NCBI RefSeq assembly: GCF_933775445.1
Contig: NC_065875.1
Coordinates: 20,211,555-20,275,554 of the forward strand
Length of the DNA stretch: 64,000 nucleotides
Source: Argentina anserina
Taxonomy: Eukaryota > Streptophyta > Magnoliopsida > Rosales > Rosaceae
Direction: 5' to 3'
Positions 1 to 11,724 of this stretch are shown one piece after another; the stretch's first letter is position 1, and every line of letters begins with the position of its first letter. The notes below the pieces were generated by a model. That model saw only the letters and a list, made by a program, of their open reading frames with translations. It was not told the DNA's origin and did not search any database. A program made the translations under genes and the position numbers.

Positions 1-613
1 AGATGTGTACCAGCGTTCTTGGTACCCGTTTTATAAATGCATTGAGTAACCAGAAGGGTTACTTAATTTCTCATGAGCGTTTTATTTCATATTTCTTTGG
101 GACAACCAGATGGGCCGTCCATTGACTCATGAGGGCATTTATATTGTTGATTGTGATTTTTCGTATATATTGATATGCGAACTGTATTGTCATCTTACTC
201 ATACGAGCTATAAGCTTACCGGGTTTGTGTTTACAATCCCGGTGCACCAATTCAATGGTGTAGGGGATAATTCCGCAGGTACTGATTAGCGGAGATTGAG
301 TGACGACTCCGGAGATTCGAAGTCGTTCGTATCCTGTTCGTGGTGAGATTTCTGGCGTGGATTTGTGTGAGAATTTGAGTGAATTTATTTGTAAGCTTTG
401 TGAGAGTTTGTGAGGATTATTACATTTTCCATCATATTGTAATGTCGAATTATAAATTTGGTTTGTAATAATCGGTTTGACTGAGTTGTATTTGGAACTC
501 AGAGATGATCCGCTGTGCACGTTAAATGATTTCAAATTCTTTGAGATTGTTTTTGGTGTTCTAACGACTTTGAAATTTTGAGTTTTTAGGCTCGAAATTT
601 TGGGGTCGTTACA
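1..613 (+). repeat. 5' LTR (3'-most 613 bp) of the chromovirus
   Basis: This matches the last 613 bases of the LTR at 7495-8107 with no insertion or deletion and no substitution that I could find. It ends in CA directly before the primer binding site. It holds the U5-side sequence, including the segment around 225-260 that recurs in the reverse-oriented solo LTR near 46860-46910. Confidence 0.95.
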
Positions 614-615
614 GT

Positions 616-628
616 TGGTATCAGAGCC
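616..628 (+). other. Primer binding site, initiator tRNA-Met type
   Basis: The bases tggtatcagagcc lie two bases after the LTR end. This is the standard plant LTR-retrotransposon site complementary to the 3' end of initiator methionine tRNA, where minus-strand DNA synthesis starts. Confidence 0.93.
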
Positions 629-892
629 TAAGTGCGTATTTGGCGATTATCAATATCATCCGGGAGCGATGATCCGACTGCAGGCGGGCACCCATCACAT
701 GCTCCTCGGTATTGATATGTCGTCGGGTACGCGAGAGTGTTTTAGGAGCCATACCTCACGGTTTGGTCCTCTAGGGAGTATTGTGATGATACTTTGATGA
801 TTCATTTGATTTTGGAATGTCATGTTAATATCTTTGGGTCTGTTTTGGCTGAGTTCGAGATTCTTGAGTATTGACTGAGTGTATCGTTTTTG

Positions 893-1954
893 ATGGTGAT
901 GAACTCTGATAAGGGCCGAGGACAGGGCCGAGGACGGGCGAGAGGCCGAGGTCGAGGTAGGACCACATGCCGAGTCCGCAATGTGGAGAACCTTTATGAG
1001 GAGGCTGCTCCACAGGAAGAGCAGGTAGGCCGAGGTCGAGGTAGGACCACAGGTCGAGTCCGCAACGTGGAGAACCTTTATGAGGAGGCTGCTCCACAGG
1101 AAGAGCAGGTTGAGCCTGCTGCTGCGGTTAGAGATGATGGACGAGTGTTGAAGCTGATCAAGGATATCAGTGCACTGTTAGCGCCTACTTTTCATGGTGG
1201 ACTAGATCATATGGTAGCTGACCATTGGATCGAGGGCATGGAGACATATTTTGAGATGATAGAGTGCACATCGATTGAGAAGAGAAAGATAGCTACTTTC
1301 TTTCTGAGAGATGATGCTCTAGACTGGTGGAAGAGCATGCGACAGACAGTGGATGTGGCTACATTCCCATGGGAGGGTTTCACTGCCCTTTTATGAGAGA
1401 AGTACTTTCCAGCCTCCGTACAGGAGAACATGGAGCTTGAGTTTCTGGCACTGGTACAGGGAGACATGACCATTAAAGAGTATGATGCTCGATTTTCGCA
1501 GCTGTACCGATATGTCAGGCCTATGAGTGCGACCTCTTTGGCTCAGAAGTATCTACGTGGGCTGAAACAAGAGTACAAGACCATGATATCAGTCCTTTGC
1601 CTGACTTCACGGGAGCAGATATTTGAGAGTGCTATGAGTTTGGAGCAAGCAGAGAAGACTCAAGCAGGTGATGTGGGGAACAGAGATGCAAAGGGGAAAG
1701 GCAAGACAGTCTATACAGGCAGCGAGCACTCAGGGCCGAAGGATAGGTCATGGAAGAGGCCAAGACCCCACTATCAGGCCCCGACAAGGGCGCCACCCCT
1801 AGCTATCAGAGCAGCACCAGTCAGACCATTAGCAGCAGTGAGGTGTTATGGCTGCAATGAGATGGGACATTACGCCTCAGCATGTCCGAAACCGAAGAGA
1901 GCAGGCTGCCACCGGTGCGGGCAAGTGGGACACATAGCTCGAGATTATACCTGA
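893..1954 (+). pseudogene. Chromovirus gag, interrupted by in-frame TGA
   Basis: Gag is the capsid and nucleocapsid protein of the element. The first ATGs in frame are at 893 and 899. An RG-rich N-terminal segment contains an exact-frame tandem duplication of 84 bp (944-1027 and 1028-1111). The retrotransposon gag domain follows (WIEGMETYFEMI near 1228, DDALDWWKSM near 1312, then the KYFP segment at about 1402). The C-terminal end has two CCHC zinc knuckles, the first complete (CYGCNEMGHYASAC), the second with Tyr where the last Cys is expected. TGA at 1394-1396 splits gag, and TGA at 1952-1954 separates it from pol. The frame is unchanged across both, so they are nonsense changes and not frameshifts. 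Confidence 0.9.
944..1111 (+). repeat. 84-bp tandem duplication inside gag
   Basis: Two adjacent copies, 944-1027 and 1028-1111, differ at only a few bases. The period of 84 bp is 28 codons, so the duplication keeps the frame and repeats an Arg/Gly-rich plus acidic segment (VENLYEEAAPQEEQV). Confidence 0.92.
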
Positions 1955-2011
1955 CCACTTCAGGGTAGGCAGGAACGGCCGCAGAGACAGCTACCAGCGG
2001 GCCAAGCTAGA

Positions 2012-5000
2012 GTGTTCGCAGTGGGCCAGCGAGACACAGGAGTGGAAGGTACATTATCATTGTTTGACTACCTTGCTAGAGTATTGTTTGATACGGGAGC
2101 ATCGCATTCATTCATTGCTAGTTCAGTGGTGGAGATGCTAGGATTGATTCCTACACCTCTTGGGGACGCCTTATGTGTCACTTCACCCCTTGGAGTGTCA
2201 CTTGAGTTAGAGACAATCTACAAAGCTTGTCCTATTTTGATTGGAAGTAGAGAGTTCTCTGCTTCGTTGATTGTGATTCCGGACCACACTTATGATGTGA
2301 TCTTGGGGATTGATTGGTTGAGACCACAACATGCTGTTATTGATTGTTTTGACATGGTGGTGTCCTTTCATAGACCCGGAGAGCCAGTGTTTCGTTATCG
2401 TTGCCTCAAGTCTGATAACGCCATGAGATCAGGAGTTTTGGCACATGTGGAGTCAGTGGATCAGAAAGTATCTATCGCAGACATGGTGGTAGTATCTGAG
2501 TTTGGTGAAGTGTTCCAAGAGATACCAGGGCTACCTCCTCGAAGAGTGGTAGATTTCTGCATTGATGTAGTACCCGGTACAGCACTTGTGTCAAAGGCGC
2601 CATATAGAATGGGGCAGAATGAACTTAAGGAGCTGAAGGTGCAGATCGATGAGCTATTAGACCAAGGGTTCATTAGACCTAGTGTTTCACCTTGGGGAGC
2701 ACCTGTTTTGTTCGTAAAGAAGAAAGATGGTTCTCTGCGGTTATGTGTGGACTACAGAGAGCTGAACAAGGTGACCATCAAGAATAGGTATCCCTTACCT
2801 AGGATTGATGACTTGTTCGATCAGCTCAAAGGTGCTACGGTGTTCTCTAAGATTGATTTGAGATCCGGTTATCATCAACTCAGAGTGAAGGAAGAAGATA
2901 TATCGAAGACAGCCTTCAGGACCCGGTATGGACATTATGAGTTTGTCGTCATGCCATTTGGTCTAACGAATGCACCAGCTGTCTTTATGAGTTTGATGAA
3001 CCAAGTATTTAGCCCGTACTTGGATGAGTTTGTTGTGGTGTTTGTGGATGACATCCTGATATACTCCAAGACACAAGAAGAACATGTGGTGCATCTGAGA
3101 ACAGTGTTGCAGACCTTGAAGGAGGCGAGACTATATGCCAAGCTAGAGAAGTGTGAGTTTTGGAAAGAAGAGGTCAAATTCCTTGGTCATGTTGTCTCAA
3201 AAGATGGAGTACTAGTGGACCCGTCAAAGGTAGAGGTAGTAAGGAATTGGAGTCGTCCAAAGAACCCTACGGAGATACGTAGTTTCCTCGGTTTGGCAGG
3301 ATACTACAGGAGGTTTATCGAGGGGTTTTCTAGCATTGCATCTTCATTGACCAAGTTGACCAAGAAAGATACTCCGTTCGTGTGGACGGATGCATGTGAG
3401 GAAGCATTCAGCAAACTAAAGACTAGACTGACCATAGCTCCAGTATTGACAATTCCTTCTAGTGGTGGTGGCTATGTCATTTACAGTGATGCTTCGCTCC
3501 AAGGTTTGGGTTGTGTGTTGATGCAGCATGGAGGAGTTGTCGCTTATGGCTCGAGACAGTTGAAGATTCATGAGAAGAATTATCCGACACACGACCTAGA
3601 GCTTGCGGCAGTTGTGTTTGCCCTGAAGATTTGGAGACATTACTTGTATGGAGAGAAGTTTCAACTCTTTTCAGATCATAAGAGTTTGAAGTACTTGTTT
3701 TCTCAGAAGGAGCTGAACATGAGGCAAAGGAGATGGATGGAACTCCTCAAGGACTATGACTTCACATTAGAGTACCACCCGGGGAAGGCAAATGTGGTGG
3801 CTGATGCCTTGAGCAGAAAACCGAGGGGCGTGGTAGCTTCACTTATGGTCCAGGAATGGTTCATGCTAGAAGCTGCATCAGAGTTTGATTTGGTACCATC
3901 GGGAGGAGAACCAAGGGTCTTCCTCGGTAGTGTCACAGTGCAACCCACATTGATCACGAGGATCATACAGGGTCAGGCGCAGGATAGACTCTCACAAGAT
4001 AAGTTGGCGGATCTTGTAGTTGATACGCTTGATGAGTGTCCTTCTGAGTGGAGAGTTGGACCCGATGGAGGGTTGAGATTTGGGGCAAGATTGTGTGTCC
4101 CAGATAGTGATGATCTCCTGGAGGAGGTCCTTCGTACAGCACATCGATCACGTTATACCGTTCATCCAGGGAACAACAAGATGTACAAGGACCTTTGCAG
4201 GCAATTCTGGTGGAACGGTATGAAGAAAGATGTAGCAGAGTTTGTATCGAAGTGCCTTACATGTCAGCAAGTGAAAGTAGAACATCAACGACCAGCTGGC
4301 ATGTTGAAACCACTGACTATTCCCCTTTGGAAGTGGGAGCAGATATCTATGGATTTCGTGACCGGATTGCCTAGATCGAAGAAGGGTCACGATGCCATAT
4401 GGGTGATTGTCGATCGGTTGACGAAGTCGGCTCAGTTTCTCCCAGTGTCGATGAAGTACTCAGTGGACGTGCTTGGGAAACTATATGTGGATGAGGTAGT
4501 GAGACTTCATGGTGCCCCAGTTTCTATTGTTTCTGATCGAGATGCACGTTTCACTTCGAAGTTCTGGGGTGGTTTACAGAAGGCGATGGGCACTACCTTG
4601 GATATGAGTACAGCTTTTCACCCTCAGACGGACGGACAGACAGAGAGGGTGAATCAGGTGATGGAAGACATGTTGAGAGCATGTGTGTTGGATTTCAAGG
4701 GTAGCTGGGAAGATCATTTGAGATTGATTGAGTTTTCCTACAACAACAGTTACCATTCTAGCATTGGCATGGCACCTTATGAGGCACTTTATGGTAGACC
4801 ATGTCGATCTCCGATCTGTTGGGCCGAAGTTGGTGATGAGGCACTGATGGGTCCAGAGGTGGTTCAGGAAACCACTGAGAAGATCTCGATCATTCGGGAT
4901 AGAATCCGGACCGCACAGAGCAGACAGAAGAGCTATGCAGACTTGAAGAGGAGACATGTGGAATTTGAGATCAGTGATCATGTGTTCTTGAAAGTTTCAC

Positions 5001-5392
5001 CTATGAGGGGTGTAGTGAGATTCGGCAAGAAGGGAAAGTTGGCACCGAGGTATGTAGGGCCCTTCGAGATACTTGAGAAGGTGGGTGAACTAGCTTATCG
5101 ACTAGCCTTGCCTACTAGCATGTCAGGCGTTCACAACGTCTTCCACATTTCCATGTTGAGGAAGTATGTACCAGATGAGTCACATGTGATCGATCATGGC
5201 ACCATTGAAGTGAAGGAAAATGCCACATTTGTGGTTGAGCCGGTTCGTATCCTGGATAGGTCCACAAAGAAGCTTCGGAGTAAAGAGGTTGAGTTAGTCA
5301 AGGTGTTGTGGAGTCATCATGATGAGGGTGATGCATCTTGGGAGCTAGAGTCAGACATGATGACCAGATATCCACAATTGTTTGTTGAGTGA
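2012..5392 (+). CDS. Chromovirus pol: PR-RT-RNase H-INT-chromodomain-like tail
   Basis: An open stretch of 1126 codons in the same frame as gag. In order: aspartic protease with DTGAS near residue 27; reverse transcriptase with [17 protein letters not shown] and FVDDILIYS near residue 344; RNase H with YSDAS near residue 495 and SDHKSLKYL near 555; integrase HHCC finger (HPGNNKMY near 717, CLTCQQ near 748); DDE core with Asp in MDFVTGL near 780, Asp in SDRDARF near 841 and Glu in GQTERVNQV near 877; a GPF module near 1016; and a chromodomain-like end ([14 protein letters not shown]) that lacks a clear full aromatic cage. No stop or frameshift is seen, so pol could be made if gag-level stops are bypassed. 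The annotated start is only the first in-frame Met after the TGA. Confidence 0.93.
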   Translation: MFAVGQRDTGVEGTLSLFDYLARVLFDTGASHSFIASSVVEMLGLIPTPLGDALCVTSPLGVSLELETIYKACPILIGSREFSASLIVIPDHTYDVILGIDWLRPQHAVIDCFDMVVSFHRPGEPVFRYRCLKSDNAMRSGVLAHVESVDQKVSIADMVVVSEFGEVFQEIPGLPPRRVVDFCIDVVPGTALVSKAPYRMGQNELKELKVQIDELLDQGFIRPSVSPWGAPVLFVKKKDGSLRLCVDYRELNKVTIKNRYPLPRIDDLFDQLKGATVFSKIDLRSGYHQLRVKEEDISKTAFRTRYGHYEFVVMPFGLTNAPAVFMSLMNQVFSPYLDEFVVVFVDDILIYSKTQEEHVVHLRTVLQTLKEARLYAKLEKCEFWKEEVKFLGHVVSKDGVLVDPSKVEVVRNWSRPKNPTEIRSFLGLAGYYRRFIEGFSSIASSLTKLTKKDTPFVWTDACEEAFSKLKTRLTIAPVLTIPSSGGGYVIYSDASLQGLGCVLMQHGGVVAYGSRQLKIHEKNYPTHDLELAAVVFALKIWRHYLYGEKFQLFSDHKSLKYLFSQKELNMRQRRWMELLKDYDFTLEYHPGKANVVADALSRKPRGVVASLMVQEWFMLEAASEFDLVPSGGEPRVFLGSVTVQPTLITRIIQGQAQDRLSQDKLADLVVDTLDECPSEWRVGPDGGLRFGARLCVPDSDDLLEEVLRTAHRSRYTVHPGNNKMYKDLCRQFWWNGMKKDVAEFVSKCLTCQQVKVEHQRPAGMLKPLTIPLWKWEQISMDFVTGLPRSKKGHDAIWVIVDRLTKSAQFLPVSMKYSVDVLGKLYVDEVVRLHGAPVSIVSDRDARFTSKFWGGLQKAMGTTLDMSTAFHPQTDGQTERVNQVMEDMLRACVLDFKGSWEDHLRLIEFSYNNSYHSSIGMAPYEALYGRPCRSPICWAEVGDEALMGPEVVQETTEKISIIRDRIRTAQSRQKSYADLKRRHVEFEISDHVFLKVSPMRGVVRFGKKGKLAPRYVGPFEILEKVGELAYRLALPTSMSGVHNVFHISMLRKYVPDESHVIDHGTIEVKENATFVVEPVRILDRSTKKLRSKEVELVKVLWSHHDEGDASWELESDMMTRYPQLFVE

Positions 5393-5419
5393 GTTTGAAT
5401 TTCGGGACGAAATTCCTTT

Positions 5420-5432
5420 AAGGGGGGTAGAT
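5420..5432 (+). other. Polypurine tract of the chromovirus
   Basis: The purine-rich run aaggggggtag ends two bases before the 3' LTR and would prime plus-strand synthesis. Confidence 0.85.
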
Positions 5433-5750
5433 TGTAATAACCCTAAATTTCAAACAATGTTAGTTTGATTTGAATTCTATAAAATTTCGAATTTTATTTA
5501 GAATGAATGTGATTGGTTGCGACGTTAGTAAACGAGAAACGGAAACGTTCTCGGAACGTTTAAATTGAAAAATGTTACATTTCCGTAACGTTTATATCGA
5601 CTTTTATTCCGTCGCTCGGTTGAGAAAACTTCCTTCACGAATGTTGTAGGGCTCGTCGATACGAGTTCGTGGATATGTGACGTGTTCTAATCGGACGATG
5701 TACGTAAAAGTTATTGACGATAGAAGTTAGTTTCCGATTTTGGAAACGAG

Positions 5751-5760
5751 TATAAAAGGG
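5751..5760 (+). promoter_or_regulatory. TATA box of the chromovirus LTR promoter
   Basis: The sequence tataaaaggg lies about 320 bases into the LTR, the position expected at the U3/R boundary. Transcription would start about 25-35 bases downstream. Confidence 0.75.
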
Positions 5761-6393
5761 GAATTATTCAGTTTAGGGTTTCCATATTTGACGTAAAAGC
5801 CAGCTCGCCGCCGTGAAGCTCATCGCCACCGACCGGACCCGCACGATTGGACCAAGCTCTCCGACGAGCTCCGGTGCTCCCAGGACCGAAAAGAGGTGAG
5901 GTTTCGACTATATATGATGTTGTGATTGTTGTTGAGTGTATTGTGGATGTTGTGGATGATTCGTGGAGGAGATCGGAGTGGGATCGGAGGGGGGGGGAAA
6001 TTGATGAACACCGCCGCCTTAGGCGGCGCGTGTGGGGGCATGGAGCGGCCTATGGGTGGTCGGAGACCGTAGGAAGGTGGAGAAGGAGGAGAGAATGGTT
6101 TTTGGGCCGGAGGTGGCGTGATACGCGCCGGCGTCGGAGTAGGCGCGTGGGCCCCACGCGCGGCCTGTCGGAGGTGGCGCGTGTACCCCACGCGCCACCA
6201 CGTGCGGCGGTGTGACAGTGTTTTCCGATAGGGGTATTTTGGTAATTTACTTAAATGTAAATGTAAATTTTATTTACTACGGTAAATGTAATTAAATTTT
6301 ACCTTCGGTAAATATAAATTACTTTCAGTAAATGTAAAAAGTAATTTGTAAAAGGTAATTAGTAAATTTTATTTACTGAGATTGTATTTACAT

Positions 6394-6630
6394 TTAAATA
6401 GTACGTATACGTACAAAAATACGTATTAATATTTATACGTACAGAAATACGTATAAAATATTTATACCTACAAAAATACGTATTAATATTTATACGTGCA
6501 GAAATACGTATATAATTTTTATACGTACATAAATACGTATTAATATTTATACGTACAGAAATACGTATTAATATTTATACGTACAGAAATACGTATTAAT
6601 ATTTATACGTACAGAAATACGTATTAATGG
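6394..6630 (+). repeat. 28-bp tandem array in the LTR
   Basis: About eight copies of a unit built on atttatacgtacagaaat and acgtattaat. Most copies are near identical and a few have single changes. The core tacgta is palindromic and repeats about every 14 bp, and could be a clustered protein-binding site. Confidence 0.9.
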
Positions 6631-8107
6631 TATATTTGTACTGTGAACAGTAACACCGAACAGTAACTTCGTAAAACCGAAAATTGCTGAACAGTATCCG
6701 ATTATTACTGTTTCGGCATTTAAAGGTTTACGAAACGATTCTAAATTCTTTTCTTATCTTTTCAAGGTGATCGTTAAATCAAGGAAAGGAATTATCTTCG
6801 GGAATTGTGGAATTTCGCTCAAGTCAATAAGGTGAGTAAAATCTCACATATTTACGAATCTACCCTCGTGGTGATTCAAGATTTTTGCGAGAGTATTTAA
6901 TAATGAATTACAAACATGTATAAAATTTAGTGGATTATATATATACTGTATAATGGTAATAAGTGCATATATATATAGTTCATTATATTATATACTGTTA
7001 TTAATTCATTAGGAATGGTCATTTTGATGACGGAAGATTGTGTATTGAGCATGAGTTGTGAAATATGACATGTATAAGATATAGTGGACTATATATATAT
7101 TGTATAAATGGTAAATAAGTACGAATATATATAGTTTGCTATATAATATACTGTTATGATTTTTATTGTGATTATATGGAGCATGTGAATGAATCGTACA
7201 ATATGATGTGAGATTATTGTACGTGATTTTTAACATTGAGATTGTTAAAATGTGAATTGTCTTCGGACCTGATTTTTGGTACAATATGATGTGAGATTAT
7301 TGTACGTGTTTGGCAAGTCGGAACCTAGCCTTTGGCCGGGCGAAAGTTACGATACAGTTAGAGCTCTAGTCTGTCTGCCTTAGTACTGCATGTGAGGTAA
7401 CGGGTGGTTATCTGCTCATGGGTACTCAGTTTATTTTGGATGTTGGGTAGCGGGTGGCTATCCAATATCAACGGTGTATTACGAGAGGGGTAACAGATGT
7501 GTACCAGCGTTCTTGGTACCCGTTTTATAAATGCATTGAGTAACCAGAAGGGTTACTTAATTTCTCATGAGCGTTTTATTTCATATTTCTTTGGGACAAC
7601 CAGATGGGCCGTCCATTGACTCATGAGGGCATTTATATTGTTGATTGTGATTTTTCGTATATATTGATATGCGAACTGTATTGTCATCTTACTCATACGA
7701 GCTATAAGCTTACCGGGTTTGTGTTTACAATCCCGGTGCACCAATTCAATGGTGTAGGGGATAATTCCGCAGGTACTGATTAGCGGAGATTGAGTGACGA
7801 CTCCGGAGATTCGAAGTCGTTCGTATCCTGTTCGTGGTGAGATTTCTGGCGTGGATTTGTGTGAGAATTTGAGTGAATTTATTTGTAAGCTTTGTGAGAG
7901 TTTGTGAGGATTATTACATTTTCCATCATATTGTAATGTCGAATTATAAATTTGGTTTGTAATAATCGGTTTGACTGAGTTGTATTTGGAACTCAGAGAT
8001 GATCCGCTGTGCACGTTAAATGATTTCAAATTCTTTGAGATTGTTTTTGGTGTTCTAACGACTTTGAAATTTTGAGTTTTTAGGCTCGAAATTTTGGGGT
8101 CGTTACA

Positions 8108-8710
8108 AAGCAATCAAGCATTATATGCTATATCGTTGCTAATCAACGTGTACAGCTTAAAAAAAATAGAGAGAGGAAGTCAATATCGCAACAGATCATG
8201 CCAAGCTATAGGAGCAAAGCCAAATATATATACACACACATAACATGAATTTTTAATGCCATATTACTTAAACCAAAATTTTCATCCTCATTTTCCAAAT
8301 CAAGCTAGTAGCTTCCAGTCAAGTTATGAGGTGCAGTAGACTTTTCTTTCAGTCACTGAAACAAATCCCTTCAAGTATATTAAAGGCATGAATATTCAGT
8401 TTATACACTTGCCCAGAGACTCAACCAAGTTAAACCAAGGACACTCCCCTTATTATTATTTAAACCCATATAAACCTTGAATGCTGCTGAGAATTTCCTT
8501 TGCAATAGTTTACTATTAATAATTAAACCTCTTGAGCCCCACCCTGATGTATTGCCAAGGAACCTATTTCTACTTCTACGTATTCAATCTCAATCACCTA
8601 ATATATTTATGCGTTCGTATGCAGTGGAAACCAGATGCACGAGGAATCTCAACCCACAAATGCATACATACCCAAACCAAAATGCCGCACATCTTCCTAC
8701 TGCATATTTC

Positions 8711-8773
<63 letters not shown>

Positions 8774-9583
8774 CCATACGCACATGAAGAAAGCGATTCT
8801 GCTACGGTGACCATAGTTTCACAGAAAACATGAATCAACCACAAATAGACTATATCTACTCATAGTTCTAATATCTGACGCTCAAGCATGAGAATAGTTG
8901 AAGACAAGAAGTCCAAACTACCTGAAAAGACGACGACTGTTCAAAGAAACGTATGAGAAAATCGGCTGGAGGATATCGACAATGTTACAAGCAATTTTCC
9001 TACACAAAGGAAATAAGAGAATTAATGGCGCGGAGGCCGGGTAATAGAGGAAATCACAAGCAGACACCACTTCTCTCAAGCAACCCACCACATACTTAGA
9101 GTACTAGTGCGCATTGATCAAGCTTAGTCCACCCAAACAAGTGCCAATCCGAACGCATAAAAGGTTTTTAGGAAGGAGAAGAGAGAACACGCACACAATC
9201 CCAATTCTCTCAAAACCTTTGCAACTAATGATTGAAATCAATCCTAAGATAGTACAAGCACATGGTTCCCACAATAAACCAGAAAGTCACGACTTCCCTC
9301 AGTACAAAGGAAGAAGGCAAGTAAAGAATATAGAAAGAAAGTACATGGAGCTCTGGAAAATTCATGGGGTAGTGCTAGTCATAAGACCCAAGGAGTGACA
9401 CTATGAGGCAAAGAACCGTGTTTTTGCTCCCCCGCAATTCTATAGCTTCGACTTGTCAAGCAGAAAGAAGATGAATGCTTTTGGACTCTGGAATTATTGC
9501 AGGCCAGTCTGACAGTTCTCTTTGGGTTTTGATTATGTGGCCCGCTTCATGCTTCAAGCACCCCACATAATCATGGGGGCTAA
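8108..9583. other. Intergenic DNA with a (TA)n(TG)n microsatellite
   Basis: No gene is recognised here. Short ORFs near 8477-8844 arise from the microsatellite at 8714-8773, where about 21 TA units run into about 8 TG units. The rest is AT-rich single-copy-looking DNA on the 3' flank of the chromovirus. Confidence 0.7.
8714..8773. repeat. Compound microsatellite (TA)n(TG)n
   Basis: An uninterrupted TA run (8714-8756) is followed by TG units to about 8773. It is a typical length-variable dinucleotide repeat. Confidence 0.95.
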
Positions 9584-10682
9584 TGTTGGTACCCGAAATA
9601 TCATGTACATAACGAATGTGTATTTTTAAATAGAACGCCAATTACGTCACGCGATTCACATGAGATCTTATGATTTTATAAAGACTTAACTATAATTCGT
9701 CAAACAAACACTCATTGATGCGGACCCAAGCCGCATTCATTCATTATTGGGGCTTGTAGTAGTGGGCATGGTGTGGAAGGTTACGAAAACGCATGAACAC
9801 TCCTTCATCGATTTATCATCGTTGATAATTTCGGTCTTGGGCTCGAAATTCAAGCCTAACGGTGTAAATCAGTAAGAGTATGGCGGTAATAAGAGAATTG
9901 GGCCTCCTCTTTTTAGCCCAAACTATTTCCTCCACCTCTATCTTAATCTGCACACACTCCTAAAATCTGTTTCCCCACACCTCTCAAATACCCGCATCAA
10001 CCTCTTAGCCAACATTAACCTAAATTCCCCATGGTTATAAGTCGGATAAGTCGGAACAAGCTTTCAAGCTAGTCCAAAGTATCCTCCCATCTCTTGAAAT
10101 CATGAATCCCCAATTATATATTGTCTTCCAATCTGACATTCTAGATTTCCAGAAGATATTGAGCGTAGTGCCTTGGCTGCCCAACATCAACAACGAGAGA
10201 AAATCCCAACTTCCCAGAGGGATCTGAAGAGCCACCCTAAGCAACCGTCTTTTCATTGTCCTCAATGCATATATTAAGGGTAAATTGAAGAGAGATTGAC
10301 TACATTCAAACACCCAGCACCCAATTGCGAGCCTATAAAAAGGGGGTCTCGGGTTGGGAGGAAAATGGGGGAATGGAATCAAGCAAAAAAACCTAGCCTA
10401 AGCATTCGTGCACTCATGCCTTCAAGCTGTAAGTTTCCTTAGCCATTCCCCTTCAAGAACTTCACCCTGAAACCCAGATTTGCTTTTAGAAACCAACCCT
10501 GTAAAACTTTCCCAATTCTCCCACCGTCGTGCGTTTTCAGCTCCCACGCCAAGCTTATTCTGCAAAGCTCTGTTAGTTTGAATCACGCACGAAATTAACT
10601 CAATTCTTCAAGTTATTGAGTTAATTTTAGAATTGAGTTAATTTCGGCCTAGTTACTTCCTAAATCAAAAGAGCCCCTCACA
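9584..10682 (+). repeat. Possible solo LTR or LTR-like promoter region
   Basis: The stretch starts TGTTGGTACCCGAAAT, a common start of plant LTRs, holds a TATA box at 10334 (tataaaaaggggg), and near its end has a perfect 17-bp inverted repeat (10591-10607 and 10629-10645). A possible end in CA is at 10682. I found no matching target-site duplication and no coding sequence, so the limits are uncertain. Confidence 0.35.
10591..10645. repeat. Perfect 17-bp inverted repeat with 21-base loop
   Basis: gaaattaactcaattct at 10591-10607 is the exact reverse complement of 10629-10645. The loop contains a further partial copy (ttattgagttaatt). Confidence 0.9.
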
Positions 10683-10723
10683 ATATCAAATTAATAAAAG
10701 ATTTTCAATGTATATTTCCTAAA

Positions 10724-11313
10724 GTTCGAAAAAGCTCTAGGCGGTATGCAGGCGGACAACTACTTCCTAGCGCCTAGATAGTGCCTAGGCGGATTAGAAT
10801 GATTAAATATTTTATTTTATTTATTTTTTTATACATGTATTTGAATTATTTATATGATTAAAATATATAACAATGTTCAATATTAATTTTCAAAATAGTT
10901 TAAACTCAAAAGTACTTAAGTTCAAAGTTTATACAAAAATATTAAAACAAAAAATAAATTGTAAAACAAATGCAAGACTAAATTTCAAGTTTTTCTTTTT
11001 CCAATCTTTCACTAACATCTTCAATATCAAACTCAAACTCAATATCTATTTTCTTTCATACTCTTATGTGTCATCATCTGAAATAAAATCTTCATCATAA
11101 AGTTCTTTTACTTCCACTGAATTTTAATTTTTTTATTTATAAAAGTCCACCGATTTTGACCGCCATAGACCGCCGAGGAACGCCGTGGACCACCTAGGAC
11201 CGCTTAAGCGGCGTCAATCTCTTGAACGCACGAAATAATAATAAGCAAAAAACGTGGCGGTGATCCGCCTCCTAGCGCCTAGGTGGTCTAGGTGGCCACT
11301 TTTTAGAACAATG
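10724..11313. mobile_element. Non-autonomous element with GC-rich subterminal repeats
   Basis: An AT-rich core of about 400 bp is flanked by GC-rich ends made of many short copies of cctaggcgg/ccgcctagg. The termini gttcgaaaaag (10724) and ctttttagaac (11299-11309) are imperfect inverted repeats. The flanks atatttcctaaa (10712-10723) and atatttccttaaa (11314-11326) look like a target-site duplication with one inserted base. The family is not identified; a class II MITE-like element is most likely. The ORF at 10873-11100 inside it has no recognisable product. Confidence 0.55.
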
Positions 11314-11469
11314 ATATTTCCTTAAATAATTAATTAACTAACTATTAATCGATGTTTTAAGTTTATTTTAATATGCTATATCAAAGTGATTAACATGTAC
11401 CTAAGTGAATCTTAATGAATATTGACCTTTTCAATATTTCTCATTACAATTTTAAAAATTATTTTTTCA

Positions 11470-11715
11470 AAACTTTTGTGGCCTAAGTGAAAACTTAGAC
11501 TACGAAATTATATTCCGTCAACTAAGTGATCACTTGGGTCACAAACATTGTTCCCTAAGTGCACGCTTAGACCACAAAATTGCATTTTATCATCTTAAAA
11601 ACCGCTTAGACGACAAATAAAGTAGCCTAGAGGACGAAAACTTGTTTGTCGTCCTAGACACACTTAGGCAACAATAGTTTTTGGTATGTCGCCTAAGTCA
11701 ATTATTCTGGTAGTG
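11470..11715. mobile_element. One end of a CACTA-type (En/Spm-like) transposon
   Basis: The segment ends ttctggtagtg at 11715, the reverse complement of the CACTACCAGAA terminus. Before it lie repeated subterminal motifs such as cctaagtg, gcttagac and gcgcctag in both orientations, as in CACTA elements. No matching CACTA start was found upstream in the window, so the element is truncated or rearranged. Confidence 0.55.
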
Positions 11716-11724
11716 TTATTGAGA

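Larger units (their letters stand above)
1..8107 (+). mobile_element. Ty3/gypsy chromovirus, Tekay/Del-like, 5' end outside window
   Basis: An LTR retrotransposon whose 5' LTR is cut by the window start. The order is partial 5' LTR (1-613), methionine-tRNA type primer binding site (616-628), gag (893-1954), pol with protease, reverse transcriptase, RNase H and integrase (2012-5392), polypurine tract (about 5420-5430) and complete 3' LTR (5433-8107). Integrase follows RT-RNase H, the gypsy order. The integrase carries a GPF-type module and a C-terminal chromodomain-like tail; with the 2.7 kb LTRs this fits the Tekay/Del branch of plant chromoviruses. Gag and pol share one frame, interrupted by TGA at 1394 and 1952. 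Positions 1-613 and 7495-8107 look identical, so the insertion is recent. The 5' target-site duplication is outside the window; the 3' flank starts aagca. Confidence 0.95.
5433..8107 (+). repeat. Complete 3' LTR of the chromovirus (2675 bp)
   Basis: It begins TGTAATAACCC and ends GGGGTCGTTACA, with TG...CA ends. A TATA box at 5751-5757 (tataaaagggg context) marks the promoter, so U3 is about 5433-5780. A GC-rich segment follows (5990-6210) and then an AT-rich half with a 28-bp tandem array (about 6394-6630), a diverged duplication of about 90 bp (6914-7000 and 7068-7155), and a 29-bp direct repeat (7197-7225 and 7280-7308). A related but diverged LTR lies reversed at 46523-48875. Confidence 0.94.

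Noticed and set aside
71..535. Minus-strand ORF in the 5' LTR, repeated at 7565-8113
   Set aside because: It lies in LTR sequence in both copies, shows no domain, and is open only because the LTR is AT/GA-biased.
5820..6215. Overlapping ORFs on both strands in the GC-rich part of the 3' LTR
   Set aside because: They are in the LTR downstream of the TATA box, have low-complexity composition and no domain.
8477..8844. ORFs rich in Ile/Tyr and Val/Cys repeats
   Set aside because: They are translations of the TA/TG microsatellite.
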